Counted from the first letter of the stretch, positions 1 to 7,824 are shown. The stretch: 41,896 nucleotides of DNA from Ruthenibacterium lactatiformans (GCF_000949455.1 NZ_JXXK01000033.1:1-41896), one strand, 5' to 3'. Made by a program: numbers and translations. The notes: a model not told the origin generated them from the letters alone.

Positions 1-29
1 CTAGAGCGCTTTTTGTTCTTTCCGAAAAA

Positions 30-350
30 TCAAAACAGCGTAAGCTGTTCACATGCAAAGGGTGTGTCCGCCGGGGAAAATGGGCCGAGCAATATCTCAA
101 TCGACTGATACTGCTTTTCCGTTACCACCAACAGGCGCACAGCGCCATTGGCCGGCAGCTGCCCTGTCAGCCGCGCCCGGTGTTTTGTCACGGCATCGTT
201 GCCGTTGCATACGCGGGCGTAAACCGAGTATTGAAGCATGTGATACCCATCCTTTATCAAAAAGTTGCGAAAAGCAGTGGCTTCCCGCCGCTGCTTTTTT
301 GTTTGGACGGGCAGGTCAAAAAATACAAGCATTCTCATAAATCTACTCAT
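30..350 (-). CDS. cas2: CRISPR-associated endoribonuclease/integration protein Cas2
   Basis: A 106-aa protein of usual Cas2 length. Family knowledge: Cas2 dimers bridge two Cas1 dimers in the spacer-integration complex. The sequence shows the ferredoxin-like beginning MRMLVFFDLPV, with the conserved Asp after the first strand (FFDLP), then an arginine/lysine-rich helix and YSVYARV. Its start overlaps the end of cas1 by 8 nt, so the two are translationally coupled. It is the last cas gene before the left edge. In type II-C loci the array commonly follows cas2, but bases 1-29 contain no repeat, so the array must lie outside the window. The identification is firm; activity is inferred. Confidence 0.93.
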   Translation of the reverse strand: MSRFMRMLVFFDLPVQTKKQRREATAFRNFLIKDGYHMLQYSVYARVCNGNDAVTKHRARLTGQLPANGAVRLLVVTEKQYQSIEILLGPFSPADTPFACEQLTLF

Positions 351-1239
351 AACCGTGGGGCTGCCATGCCAGCAGCTTCGGCAGCGCCAAAGCGCCGCCC
401 TTTTCCATGCCGGTGCGCAGGCTTTGCACCAGCCGTTCCATGGCGTAAGCCACGCTGTGGTGCTGTCCGCCGGAAAGAATGTCAGCGTTCATCAGCCCGA
501 ACAGCGCGTGCTTGAGCGCGGGGGCGAGCGTGCTTGCCTCGTCCACATTGGCGGCTACATATAAATCCACAACCGGGCGGAACGGCTCCATAAGGTCGTC
601 CGCCAGATTGTATTGGTTCAGCTGGCTGCAATGGTGCAGCCCCTCCCACGGCAAAAGCCCGTAAACTGCGGCGCAGCGGGCGGCATAGCCGCGCAGGATG
701 GCATAGCCGTAATTGAGCGCGGCGTTGCGGCCATCGTCGGCGCTGCGGGTAAAGCCTGTGCCGAACAGGGCGGGGAAGTAATACGCGGCGGCTGCTGCCT
801 CCAGATTGTCCTTATCGCCGCTTGTCACGGCGCGTGCGCGGGAATGCAAAAAGGCCGCTTCTTGTGTTTTGCCGCACAGCGCCAGACATTCCGCCTGGTT
901 GCCGATTTTGGCGGTGACGAGCTGCTGCCAGAAGCGTTTTTTGGCGGGCAGCGTCAGCGAAAGCTGCGCGCGTGCCGCGGCAAGCTGGCGGCTGTGCTGC
1001 GCGTATGGCAGCAGCACGCCGCAGGGTAAATGCTTTTCGTCGCACACGAACACCGCCGTTCCGTTTTGCGCCAAAGCGGAGAGCGCGGCAGCCGAAAACG
1101 TGGCGCGGCGGCTTTCCAGCATCAGCGCGCTGATGTCCTCGATGGGCACGGTGTGGCGCTCGTCCGTTTCCACAACAAGCTGTTCGCTGCGCGTGCTGAT
1201 GTGCGCGGGATTGCTGACGATCACGCATCGGTAGGACAT
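343..1239 (-). CDS. cas1: CRISPR-associated integrase Cas1 (type II)
   Basis: A 298-aa Cas1, the metal-dependent integrase that inserts spacers into the array as a complex with Cas2. I start it at the ATG reading MSYRCVIVSN because an AGGAGG ribosome-binding site lies just upstream; a longer frame would run back into the end of cas9. Visible Cas1 features are the N-terminal beta domain (SYRCVIVSNPAHIS), the helical active-site region with GLHH (metal-binding His) and the acidic stretch DDLMEPFRPVVD. It begins 22 nt after the cas9 stop and overlaps cas2, giving the order cas9-cas1-cas2. No csn2 or cas4 follows, which fits subtype II-C. Confidence 0.94.
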   Translation of the reverse strand: MSYRCVIVSNPAHISTRSEQLVVETDERHTVPIEDISALMLESRRATFSAAALSALAQNGTAVFVCDEKHLPCGVLLPYAQHSRQLAAARAQLSLTLPAKKRFWQQLVTAKIGNQAECLALCGKTQEAAFLHSRARAVTSGDKDNLEAAAAAYYFPALFGTGFTRSADDGRNAALNYGYAILRGYAARCAAVYGLLPWEGLHHCSQLNQYNLADDLMEPFRPVVDLYVAANVDEASTLAPALKHALFGLMNADILSGGQHHSVAYAMERLVQSLRTGMEKGGALALPKLLAWQPHGYE

Positions 1240-1261
1240 AACCGCCTCCTTTTTTGATGAA

Positions 1262-4200
1262 TCAGCGGAATTTCTGCCGCGTTTCCTTGTGAACGGGGAA
1301 GACGTTGCCCAGAACATCTACCTGGTATTTGTGGAAAGTTTTCAGTGTTTTGACGCCAAGGCTTGGGATGCCATAGGCATTGTCGTGCGTGCGGATGGTG
1401 ATAGAAGCTGTAGAAATGCTTCCGCCCACAAAATATACAAATGCGCTCGTTTGCGTCCGCGTTTTCTCCAGCGTGCTGTCCGCATTCTGCAAAGTAAACT
1501 TCAGCCCGCTTTTATGCTCCACATACACAAGGTCATTTGGATACAGCGAAAAAATAAAATCCTCCTCGCGCATTTCTTTCCACTCGCTGTACGGCTTGCC
1601 TTGCACTACTGCCCGATTGGGCAACTCCGGTTTCAGCGTGTCCGCCGTATACACCGGCACCCAGTAATACCCGTCCCCGGGTACAAGGAACACATCGACG
1701 CGCACCATCGTGTCGTTGCTGGCCGCGCCGCCGTGCACAGGTACGGTGAGCGTGGCTTTTTCGGTTGTCTTCACCTTGCGCACCAGCGGGCCGGGCGTGC
1801 CGTCCGCTTTCGGCTTGTAAAACGGTTCCGCAAAGGCCTTTTTACTGTCGCCGCCAAAGCGGCGCAGCTGCGCCTTGAGCGCCTCGTACAGCAGCGTATC
1901 GCTGGAGGGCATATAGTAGTCTTTGATTTCTCCGTCTTTGTCCAGTTTCAGCTCTGTCAGGGCCTTGCGCACCGTCAAGAGGCCTTCGTCTGCCGCGGCG
2001 GCGCCCTTGATGGTTTCCTTGTGGCCCGGGCCGGTCACCTTGCGGCGCGGCATGCGGGAAACAAACACCGGGCGGATATGCTCTGTGCCATATTCGCAGT
2101 AAAATTCCGGGTTGATGTCCAGAAGATGTTCGCCGGGCTGCTCGGAGAGCCGTACGATCAGCTCGTCGCGGAAGCGCGGCCAGGGCGCGGGAAAGCGCTC
2201 CTTTGTGCGGGCGTGCTGCGAACCGGCGCCGTCGGCGTCCTGAAGATATTCGCCCTCAATGTGCCCGTAATAGCCGGAGATCCGGCGGATCATGCCGTCT
2301 GTTGTGCAGGCGATGACGGCGGCGTCCAGCGCGTGGTGCAAATCGCCGTCCGCGCGCACCTTGGAAAGCCCCCAGCGTTTGCGCAGATGCGACGTTACCG
2401 CGCCGCTGACGGCGAAAACGCGCTTTTTGCCAAGCGCTTCGGACTGCGCAAATGCAAGATGGTCGGAAATGTAGTTGTACAAAAAGCGCGCCATGTGCTG
2501 TGTGTCCTGCAGATTGCGCTGCCGGAAGCCCTCGGCTTCGTCCCCGGAGAGCTTTTCGCGCAAAAGATTCTGTCGCTTGCGGTAGTCGCGCACGCTGCTG
2601 TTTGTCCAGACGATAAAGTCTTCGCGCCGTTTGCCCTGCAGGTATTGCAGCGGCAGACGGTTGCCCTTTTGCCGGTTTTCGGAGGAAAGCACCAGCACCT
2701 TGTTGCTGCGCCGGTCGTCAAAGCTGAGGCTGTACGGCACAATGTGGTCCACGTCCACATAGCCCGGCTCAAACAGCCGTTCCACGTCCAGCCGCCGGAG
2801 CGAATAGGCGCACACGCCGTCCTGCTCTTTCCAGAGGCGGTATTTCACAAGGTCCTGCCCGGTGGGGGAGAGCAGGTGGAACGTATCGCGCAGCTCCTGC
2901 ATCAGGCGTTCGTTCTGCGCGGCGTTTTCGCGCATGGAGCGGTCCATCTCCTGTCGTTCGCCGAAAGTTTTGCTCAGCTCGCGCGCAAGCTCAATGCGCA
3001 CCCATGCGGGGCTTGCGTCCATCTCGCGGATGATGCCGTTCACCACTTTGATCGTCTGCGCAACGGCGCGGCGTACCACAGGGCTTGTGATCTGCTCCAT
3101 TTCCGGAGCGGCGGCAGGCAATGTAAAGGCGCGCTCACCTGCGCCGTGGCCCTTGAAATCGTACCCGGCGGCACTGCAGGCCTGGTCGTAGGTCAGCCCC
3201 TGCTCCAGATGCGGGATCAATTTTCTGCAGGCCTTCAGTGAAAGGTGGCCGAATTTTGAAAAGCCCGTAAGGCCCGCCAGCGCGTCGATCTCGGGTGCTT
3301 GGAAACCGGCCTCCGTCAGCTTTGCGCGCAGCGTATCCTCATTTTTGTAAAGGGAAAGCGCGGTGGCGGCCGCGTCGCGTTGGGAAATGCTCAGGGAGGA
3401 AATACGGCCCTTTACAACGCCGTCCAGCGCCTTGCGCATTTTGTGGTATGCGGGCAGGCAGGCGAACTTTTCCTTTTTTTCGCTCTCTTCAAGCGTTTCG
3501 TTTGCCCGGCAGCGCACGCCGTTGAATTGCACCGTTTCCGGGAGCGCCAGCTCCTTGCGAATGCGGGCAAGGCTCACGTCCGGGGTTTTGTGCGCCAGCG
3601 AGAGAAGCTGTTGCCGCTGCTGCTGCGTCAGTGGGCGCGTTTCGCCGTTTTCTACAAGGCGGATGTGGTTGATTTTTTGCAGCAGTGAAAAATATTCAAA
3701 CGAATACGCGGCTTTTGCGGCGCGCGGCTCATCCGGCTCGAACGTGCAGCGGCCCACCATTTTTTCCACCTGGTTGCCGCCGTAGGGGCTGTTGCCGCCC
3801 GGCCCTTCATCGAACGAACGCTGGCGCAGAAGGATGGAAAGGTATTCTGCCTGCAGCTCCGGCGTGGCCCAAGCGCAGCCCAGCTCACGCTGGCGCTGGA
3901 ACAGCAGCGAGGCTTCCTCTGCCACCATGTCCCGCCCAACCGTGGAAAGGTATTCGTCAGCCTTGTTGCGTTTGTGAAGGGCGAAGGCCTCGTGCCGGTA
4001 CAGCATTTCGCCCACGGTGCGCCAGCCGCCCTGGGCCATGCGCCGGCGGTTTTCGTTCACGGCGGCAAGAAGCCGCCCGTCCTCGCCGTCCGAGGCGGTT
4101 CGGCGGTTGCTTTTAAACCCGCGGCGCTGGGCAAGGTGCAGCAAAATGCGCGAAAATTCGGCCTTGCCGACCGGTTCGTCCAACGCGCGCGTGCGCAGCG

Positions 4201-4516
4201 CATAGATGTCTTCCAGGCCGCCCGCTTCAAACATGTGCGCGAGCGCTTCCCGGGTGGAAAGGCCGCTGCGTTCCAGCAGGGCGTAAACGTCCGCCCGGCG
4301 CAGCGCCTTGCGGCGCAGACGGCGGCGCATCCCGCGCGCCATGCGCCGCGGCGCGGCAAGGCTTTCGCCCGTCTTGGGCTGCTCGGCCTTGTCGAAAATG
4401 CGTACACCCAAACGGTGCAGTCCAACAGGTTCACCCGTGCCGTTCAAACCGACGACGGCCCAGCCGACAGACGCCACGCCGATGTCCAGCCCGATGCCAT
4501 ACAATGTGTTTTTCAT
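1262..4516 (-). CDS. cas9: Type II-C CRISPR RNA-guided endonuclease Cas9
   Basis: A 1084-aa Cas9, in the compact II-C size class. All catalytic motifs are intact: RuvC-I YGIGLDIGVASVGWAVV (Asp11), an arginine-rich bridge helix at about residues 57-75 (RMARGMRRRLRRKALRR), RuvC-II VRIELARELSK (Glu509), HNH DVDHIVPYSL (His591, with Asn614 in SSENRQKGN) and RuvC-III HHALDAAVIA (His728, Asp731). The C-terminal part, roughly residue 790 onward, should hold the PAM-interacting region; its PAM cannot be read from sequence. An AGAGGCGG ribosome-binding site precedes the ATG. The gene heads an operon with cas1 and cas2, and a tracrRNA gene lies 130 nt upstream on the same strand. An active dual-nuclease Cas9 is the straightforward reading. 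Confidence 0.97.
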   Translation of the reverse strand: MKNTLYGIGLDIGVASVGWAVVGLNGTGEPVGLHRLGVRIFDKAEQPKTGESLAAPRRMARGMRRRLRRKALRRADVYALLERSGLSTREALAHMFEAGGLEDIYALRTRALDEPVGKAEFSRILLHLAQRRGFKSNRRTASDGEDGRLLAAVNENRRRMAQGGWRTVGEMLYRHEAFALHKRNKADEYLSTVGRDMVAEEASLLFQRQRELGCAWATPELQAEYLSILLRQRSFDEGPGGNSPYGGNQVEKMVGRCTFEPDEPRAAKAAYSFEYFSLLQKINHIRLVENGETRPLTQQQRQQLLSLAHKTPDVSLARIRKELALPETVQFNGVRCRANETLEESEKKEKFACLPAYHKMRKALDGVVKGRISSLSISQRDAAATALSLYKNEDTLRAKLTEAGFQAPEIDALAGLTGFSKFGHLSLKACRKLIPHLEQGLTYDQACSAAGYDFKGHGAGERAFTLPAAAPEMEQITSPVVRRAVAQTIKVVNGIIREMDASPAWVRIELARELSKTFGERQEMDRSMRENAAQNERLMQELRDTFHLLSPTGQDLVKYRLWKEQDGVCAYSLRRLDVERLFEPGYVDVDHIVPYSLSFDDRRSNKVLVLSSENRQKGNRLPLQYLQGKRREDFIVWTNSSVRDYRKRQNLLREKLSGDEAEGFRQRNLQDTQHMARFLYNYISDHLAFAQSEALGKKRVFAVSGAVTSHLRKRWGLSKVRADGDLHHALDAAVIACTTDGMIRRISGYYGHIEGEYLQDADGAGSQHARTKERFPAPWPRFRDELIVRLSEQPGEHLLDINPEFYCEYGTEHIRPVFVSRMPRRKVTGPGHKETIKGAAAADEGLLTVRKALTELKLDKDGEIKDYYMPSSDTLLYEALKAQLRRFGGDSKKAFAEPFYKPKADGTPGPLVRKVKTTEKATLTVPVHGGAASNDTMVRVDVFLVPGDGYYWVPVYTADTLKPELPNRAVVQGKPYSEWKEMREEDFIFSLYPNDLVYVEHKSGLKFTLQNADSTLEKTRTQTSAFVYFVGGSISTASITIRTHDNAYGIPSLGVKTLKTFHKYQVDVLGNVFPVHKETRQKFR

Positions 4517-4572
4517 ATTACCGCCTCTTTCACCAGCATTTGCATGAAAAGGTCCTGCTTTTTACGCTTCCA

Positions 4573-4581
4573 TTTATATCA
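4573..4581 (-). promoter_or_regulatory. Probable extended -10 promoter of cas9 operon
   Basis: On the minus strand TGATATAAA forms an extended -10 element about 57 nt before the cas9 ATG. A TTGACG lies upstream, but its 23-nt spacing is too long for a normal -35, so the TG extension probably carries the promoter. Confidence 0.4.
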
Positions 4582-4644
4582 TGACCGAATTACGTTGCAG
4601 CCGTCAATCAGCACAGTGGATAAAAATATCCGTGTTTTTTGGGC

Positions 4645-4743
4645 AAAAAAGATGACGCCCCGCTGAAAGCGAGGCGTCAGAGCTTTACGGTGCTAAGACC
4701 TTATCATAGCAACCATAACAGTTCTTGGTATGGTATAAGAACT
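4645..4743 (-). ncRNA. tracrRNA of the type II-C CRISPR system
   Basis: About 99 nt on the minus strand upstream of cas9. It reads GTTCTTATACC through TTGCTATGATAAGG (anti-repeat), then TCTTAGCACCGTAAAGCTC, then the hairpin TGACGCC...GGCGTCA followed by a run of six T. The ATAAGG just after the anti-repeat, a nexus-like segment and a terminal rho-independent hairpin are the usual tracrRNA order. The anti-repeat also folds on itself (GTTCTT with AAGAAC), as in many Firmicutes type II repeats. Its complement predicts a roughly 36-nt CRISPR repeat beginning near GTCATAG or ATCATAG and ending in CTTGGTATGGTATAAG. The exact repeat is inference because no array is visible. Confidence 0.85.
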
Positions 4744-4749
4744 GGTTTC

Positions 4750-4778
4750 AGTATAGCAGTTGTTTGCGGGAATGTAAA
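4750..4778 (-). promoter_or_regulatory. tracrRNA promoter
   Basis: On the minus strand TTTACA (-35), a 17-nt spacer and TATACT (-10, with an upstream TG). The predicted start falls at about position 4743, exactly where the anti-repeat begins. Confidence 0.75.
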
Positions 4779-4915
4779 GCCTTCGACACGAAAATTTTTT
4801 GCCGGTTGTGCTTACAAGGAGGCGCCGCGCGCCAAGGCGCGCCTTGGAAAAGCCGGGCCGCCTTGGCGGATGAAAAAACAAGAAGGCGGCGCAGCGGGCG
4901 TATGAGCCGCCAATG

Positions 4916-4957
4916 CCAAAAGACCGCAAAGAATCAACGTTCTTTGCGGTCTTTTGG
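4916..4957 (-). terminator. Terminator of the tRNA-Arg/His/Gln operon
   Basis: A perfect 18-bp stem with a 6-nt loop (CCAAAAGACCGCAAAGAA and its complement) directly after the tRNA-Gln CCA in the direction of tRNA transcription. The arms carry TTTT at the 3' side. Bases 4800-4915, between it and the tracrRNA promoter, hold only short GC-rich palindromes and no convincing gene. Confidence 0.7.
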
Positions 4958-4958
4958 C

Positions 4959-5034
4959 TGGTTGGGCCAGCTGGATTCGAACCAGCGGAATGCGGGAGTC
5001 AAAGTCCCGTGCCTTACCACTTGGCGATGGCCCA
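4959..5034 (-). tRNA. tRNA-Gln (anticodon UUG)
   Basis: Cloverleaf on the minus strand: acceptor TGGGCCA/TGGCCCA, anticodon loop CTTTGAC (anticodon TTG), T loop GGTTCGAATCC, encoded CCA. Last gene of a three-tRNA operon. Confidence 0.95.
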
Positions 5035-5085
5035 TTATTGCAGAACGGCAAATCCGCATGCGAATTTGCCGTTCCTGATTTTAAA

Positions 5086-5162
5086 TGGGGTGGGAGATGG
5101 GACTCGAACCCACGACAACCAGAACCACAATCTGGCGCTCTACCAACTGAACTACACCCACC
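5086..5162 (-). tRNA. tRNA-His (anticodon GUG)
   Basis: Minus-strand cloverleaf with anticodon loop TTGTGGT (anticodon GTG), D arm GTTCAGTTGGTAGAGC, T arm GTGGGTTCGAGTCCCAT and encoded CCA. The 5' end starts GGTGGGTG, consistent with an encoded G-1 as expected for tRNA-His. Confidence 0.95.
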
Positions 5163-5167
5163 ATATT

Positions 5168-5244
<77 letters not shown>

Positions 5245-5277
5245 AAATGTAAGCCACGATCGGGACACTGCTTGGAT

Positions 5278-5307
5278 ATTTTACAATAAGACGACCGGAG
5301 TTGTCAA
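5278..5307 (-). promoter_or_regulatory. Promoter of the tRNA-Arg/His/Gln operon
   Basis: On the minus strand TTGACA, an 18-nt spacer and TAAAAT, about 34 nt upstream of tRNA-Arg. Confidence 0.75.
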
Positions 5308-5355
5308 GGGTATTTTTGAAGAAAAAGCATATTTCATGAAAAAATCTTCAACCGC

Positions 5356-5385
5356 TTGACGGCATGGGCCGTGACGCGATAAACT
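5356..5385 (+). promoter_or_regulatory. Probable promoter of the transketolase genes
   Basis: TTGACG, 18-nt spacer, TAAACT, about 44 nt before the first transketolase ATG and divergent from the tRNA promoter. Confidence 0.5.
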
Positions 5386-5428
5386 GTTAGGCGGAACCGT
5401 GTGAAAATAAAGAACGGAGGATCAGAAA

Positions 5429-6247
5429 ATGGAACTTGCATTGCAACAGGAAAAAGCAAAGCAGCTGCGGGCCGACATCGTGAAGATGACGTATCTCGCA
5501 AAATCCGGCCATCCGGGCGGCTCGCTGTCTTGCGTGGAGATGCTGATGGCGCTCTATTATAATATAATGAAGGTGGACCCCTCCAACCCGGGCTGGGAAG
5601 AACGGGACCGCTTCGTGCTCAGTAAGGGCCATGCCTGCCCCGCGCTGTATGCCGTTCTGGCGGACAAGGGGTATTTCCCGCGGGAGGACCTCTGGACGCT
5701 GCGCAAGTTCCACAGCCATCTGCAGGGCCATCCCGATATGCGCAAGACCCCGGGTGTGGACGCCAACACCGGCTCGCTGGGCCAGGGCGTTTCCATTGCC
5801 GGCGGCATGGCGCTTGCCGCAAAGTATAAGGGCGAGAGCCACCGCGTGTTCGTCATCACCGGCGACGGCGAGAGCCAGGAGGGCCTGGTGTGGGAGGCCG
5901 CCATGTCCGCCGCCCACTATAAGCTGGACAACCTTACCGTTCTGCTGGACCACAACGGCCTGCAGATCGACGGCACCAATGACGAAGTGATGGGCGTGGG
6001 CGATATGATGGCCAAATACGAGGCTTTCGGCTTCGTGTGCGTAAAAGTGGACGGCCACGACATCGGCGCCGTTGTGGAGGCGGTGAACACGCCGCACCCG
6101 GGCAAGCCGCTGTTTGTCTGCTGCGAAACGCACAAGGGCCACGGCGTGTCCTTCATGGAAGACCAGGTGGGCTGGCACGGCAAGGCGCCGAACAAGGAGC
6201 AGTATGAGCAAGCGATGAAAGAACTGGGGGTATCCGACAATGGCTGA
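5429..6247 (+). CDS. Transketolase, N-terminal (thiamine diphosphate-binding) subunit
   Basis: A 272-aa protein matching the thiamine-diphosphate domain of transketolase. Together with the next protein it should move two-carbon ketol units between sugar phosphates in the non-oxidative pentose phosphate pathway. Visible motifs are SGHPGGSLSCVE, LSKGHACPALYAVL, the pattern HSHLQGHPD, and the diphosphate-binding GDGESQEGLVWEA followed by DHNGLQIDG. The ATG has an ACGGAGG site upstream. The stop overlaps the next start by 8 nt. Two-chain transketolases like this are common in Clostridia, so the split is normal, not a frameshift; each chain covers its own complete domain(s). Confidence 0.95.
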   Translation: MELALQQEKAKQLRADIVKMTYLAKSGHPGGSLSCVEMLMALYYNIMKVDPSNPGWEERDRFVLSKGHACPALYAVLADKGYFPREDLWTLRKFHSHLQGHPDMRKTPGVDANTGSLGQGVSIAGGMALAAKYKGESHRVFVITGDGESQEGLVWEAAMSAAHYKLDNLTVLLDHNGLQIDGTNDEVMGVGDMMAKYEAFGFVCVKVDGHDIGAVVEAVNTPHPGKPLFVCCETHKGHGVSFMEDQVGWHGKAPNKEQYEQAMKELGVSDNG

Positions 6248-7172
6248 GAGCAAATCCCTGCGTATTGCCTACGGCGAGGCGCTGGCCGAGCTGGGCGCGG
6301 AGAACGACAAGATCGTCGTGCTGGACGCGGACCTTTCCAACGCCACCATGACCAACCGCTTTTCCGCGGTGTATCCGGACCGCTTTTTTGATTTCGGCAT
6401 CGCCGAGGCCAACATGGCCTGCGCGGCCGCGGGCTTTGCCCACGAGGGGCTGATCCCCTTCATCAGCACGTTCGCGCTGTTCGGCGCGGGCCGCGCTTAC
6501 GAGCAGATCCGCAATTCCATCGCGTATGTGAACGCCAATGTGAAGTTCGGCTTTTCCCATTCCGGCCTGTGCGTGGGCGAGGACGGCGGCAGCCACCAGA
6601 GCATAGAGGACATCGCCCTGATGCGCGTGATGCCCAATATGACGATCTTCGTGCCCTGCGACGCCGTTGAGGTGCGCAAGGCCGTGCGCGCGGCCGCGGC
6701 CATCGAAGGCCCGGTGTATATCCGCGTGGCGCGCCCGGTGTGCGAATGCTTCACCGACGAGAGCACGCCCTTTGTGCCCGGAAAGGCGAACATCATGCGC
6801 GAGGGCGGCGACGTGGCCATCATCGCCATGGGCCTGATGGTGGCCGAGGCGCTGAAGGCCGCCGACCTGCTGGCGGCGGAGGGCATCCGGGCCACTGTGG
6901 TGAACATGCACACGGTGAAGCCGCTGGACGAGGATGCGGTTTTGTCCGTGGCTGAAAAATGCGGCGCCGTTGTGACGGCCGAGGAGCATTCCGTCATCGG
7001 CGGGCTGGGCTCCGCGGTGGCCGAGGTGCTGGCGGGCAGGTCCGGCGCCAAATTCGCGCGCGTGGGCATCGAGGACCGGTTCGGCCAGTCCGGCACGCCC
7101 GCGGAGCTGTTTGCAGACTACGGCCTGACAGCGGAGAACATTGCCGAAAACGCCCGCCGCCTGGTGAAGTAA
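6240..7172 (+). CDS. Transketolase, C-terminal (pyrimidine-binding and C-terminal domain) subunit
   Basis: A 310-aa partner of the preceding gene. It carries the pyrimidine-binding domain with DADLSNATMTNRF and FDFGIAEANM, whose Glu activates thiamine diphosphate in the family, then the C-terminal domain from about residue 190 (GGDVAIIAMGLMVAEAL, HTVKPLD, EEHSVIGGLGSAVAEVL). The same fold occurs in 1-deoxyxylulose-5-phosphate synthase and pyruvate dehydrogenase beta chains, but overlap with a transketolase N-terminal subunit makes transketolase by far the best call. Translation is probably coupled through the 8-nt overlap. Confidence 0.95.
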   Translation: MAESKSLRIAYGEALAELGAENDKIVVLDADLSNATMTNRFSAVYPDRFFDFGIAEANMACAAAGFAHEGLIPFISTFALFGAGRAYEQIRNSIAYVNANVKFGFSHSGLCVGEDGGSHQSIEDIALMRVMPNMTIFVPCDAVEVRKAVRAAAAIEGPVYIRVARPVCECFTDESTPFVPGKANIMREGGDVAIIAMGLMVAEALKAADLLAAEGIRATVVNMHTVKPLDEDAVLSVAEKCGAVVTAEEHSVIGGLGSAVAEVLAGRSGAKFARVGIEDRFGQSGTPAELFADYGLTAENIAENARRLVK

Positions 7173-7310
7173 GCGCGAAAAAACAGGTTGACTTTGTTTC
7201 CGTTTATTCGGCTTTTTCGCTGGATTCTTACAAAAAAATTACAGTTTGCCATTCTTTCCCGCAAAACCCTTAAATTTACAAATATTTTTCCTGAAAACTG
7301 CAACATTTTG

Positions 7311-7340
7311 GCCCTCTGCGTCGTATACTAAGCAGAGGGC
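7311..7340 (+). promoter_or_regulatory. Inverted repeat bracketing a -10 box (possible operator)
   Basis: GCCCTCTGC (7311-7319) and its exact complement GCAGAGGGC (7332-7340) flank a 12-nt interval that contains TATACT (7324-7329). The -35 region is poor (CAACAT). It may be a repressor-controlled promoter or simply an RNA hairpin; it precedes the micro-ORF by about 90 nt. The rest of 7173-7428 contains a second hairpin (CGGC...GCCG near 7373-7396) and no gene. Confidence 0.4.
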
Positions 7341-7428
7341 ACAAAAAGCAGTGTCCCGGATTGAAGCGTGGACGGCGGCGCCAAAGGCGCAGCCGACGGA
7401 AAATATGCGGAAAGGGCGTGTGGAATTT

Positions 7429-7539
7429 ATGACGACTTCGATCACTTCTTTTATGGACAACCTCAAACAGATTTTTGGGCTGGTTTATTCAGACACGCCC
7501 ACCGAATCCTACGAGGAAAGCGAAGAGTACGAGGACTGA
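7429..7539 (+). CDS. 36-codon micro-ORF with amphipathic helix and acidic tail
   Basis: Not a recognised family. The predicted peptide begins MTTSITSFMDNLKQIFGLVY and ends in a Glu/Asp/Ser/Tyr-rich stretch (ESYEESEEYED). An amphipathic helix of the type F-x-x-x-L-K-x-x-F-G-L followed by an acidic tail resembles the N-terminal membrane-targeting tip of SepF, but the SepF core domain is absent. The ribosome-binding site is weak (GGAAAGGG 14 nt before the ATG), and an in-frame ATG at 7405 is an alternative start. It lies between the transketolase genes and the dcw cluster, followed by hairpins. Coding status is uncertain; the function is unknown. Confidence 0.4.
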   Translation: MTTSITSFMDNLKQIFGLVYSDTPTESYEESEEYED

Positions 7540-7570
7540 GCTTTGTGCGAAAGCGCAGCCGGCCTTTATA

Positions 7571-7622
7571 AAAGCGTCCCGGGCGGTTTTGCCGCCAACC
7601 TCTGAGGGACACCGGACGCTTT
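7571..7622 (+). terminator. Hairpin after micro-ORF
   Basis: AAAGCGTCC pairs with GGACGCTTT and encloses a second stem GGCGG/CCGCC. It lies 31 nt after the micro-ORF stop. The T-run is weak, so it may be a terminator or a structured 3' end. Confidence 0.4.
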
Positions 7623-7676
7623 GTGCTGCGCAGCCGGTTTCCGGTTTCCCTCAGTTCTCCTTTCCGTCCGGCGCAC

Positions 7677-7718
7677 AAAAGGGCAATTTCGCGCACTTCG
7701 CACACAAAATTGCCTTTT
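7677..7718. terminator. AT-flanked hairpin, possible bidirectional terminator
   Basis: AAAAGGGCAATTT pairs with AAATTGCCTTTT (one bulged G), leaving T runs on both strands. Confidence 0.45.
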
Positions 7719-7732
7719 GTACGGTAGAGGTA

Positions 7733-7773
7733 TTTGCCCGCCCGGCGCACGTCCGGACGGGCAAACGTTTTTT
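7733..7773 (+). terminator. Intrinsic terminator
   Basis: Stem TTTGCCCG/CGGGCAAA followed by CGTTTTTT. Confidence 0.6.
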
Positions 7774-7792
7774 ATCTTTTTCGACAGGCTGG

Positions 7793-7824
7793 GGCGGGCA
7801 CCTTTTCAGGTGCCCGCCTTTTTT
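7793..7824 (+). terminator. Strong intrinsic terminator before the dcw cluster
   Basis: An 11-bp perfect stem GGCGGGCACCT/AGGTGCCCGCC with a 4-nt loop and six T. It isolates the dcw cluster from upstream transcription. The following 150 nt up to the mraZ promoter show nothing further. Confidence 0.8.

Noticed and set aside
1..29. CRISPR array at the left edge
   Set aside because: These bases show no match to the repeat predicted from the tracrRNA; an array, if present, lies outside the window.
4800..4915. Small gene between the tracrRNA promoter and the tRNA terminator
   Set aside because: Only short frames with no conserved pattern; the sequence is a set of GC-rich palindromes such as AAGGCGCGCCTT.
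5429..7172. Frameshifted single transketolase
   Set aside because: Each part is a complete domain set with its own start, and two-subunit transketolases with a short gene overlap are a known arrangement.
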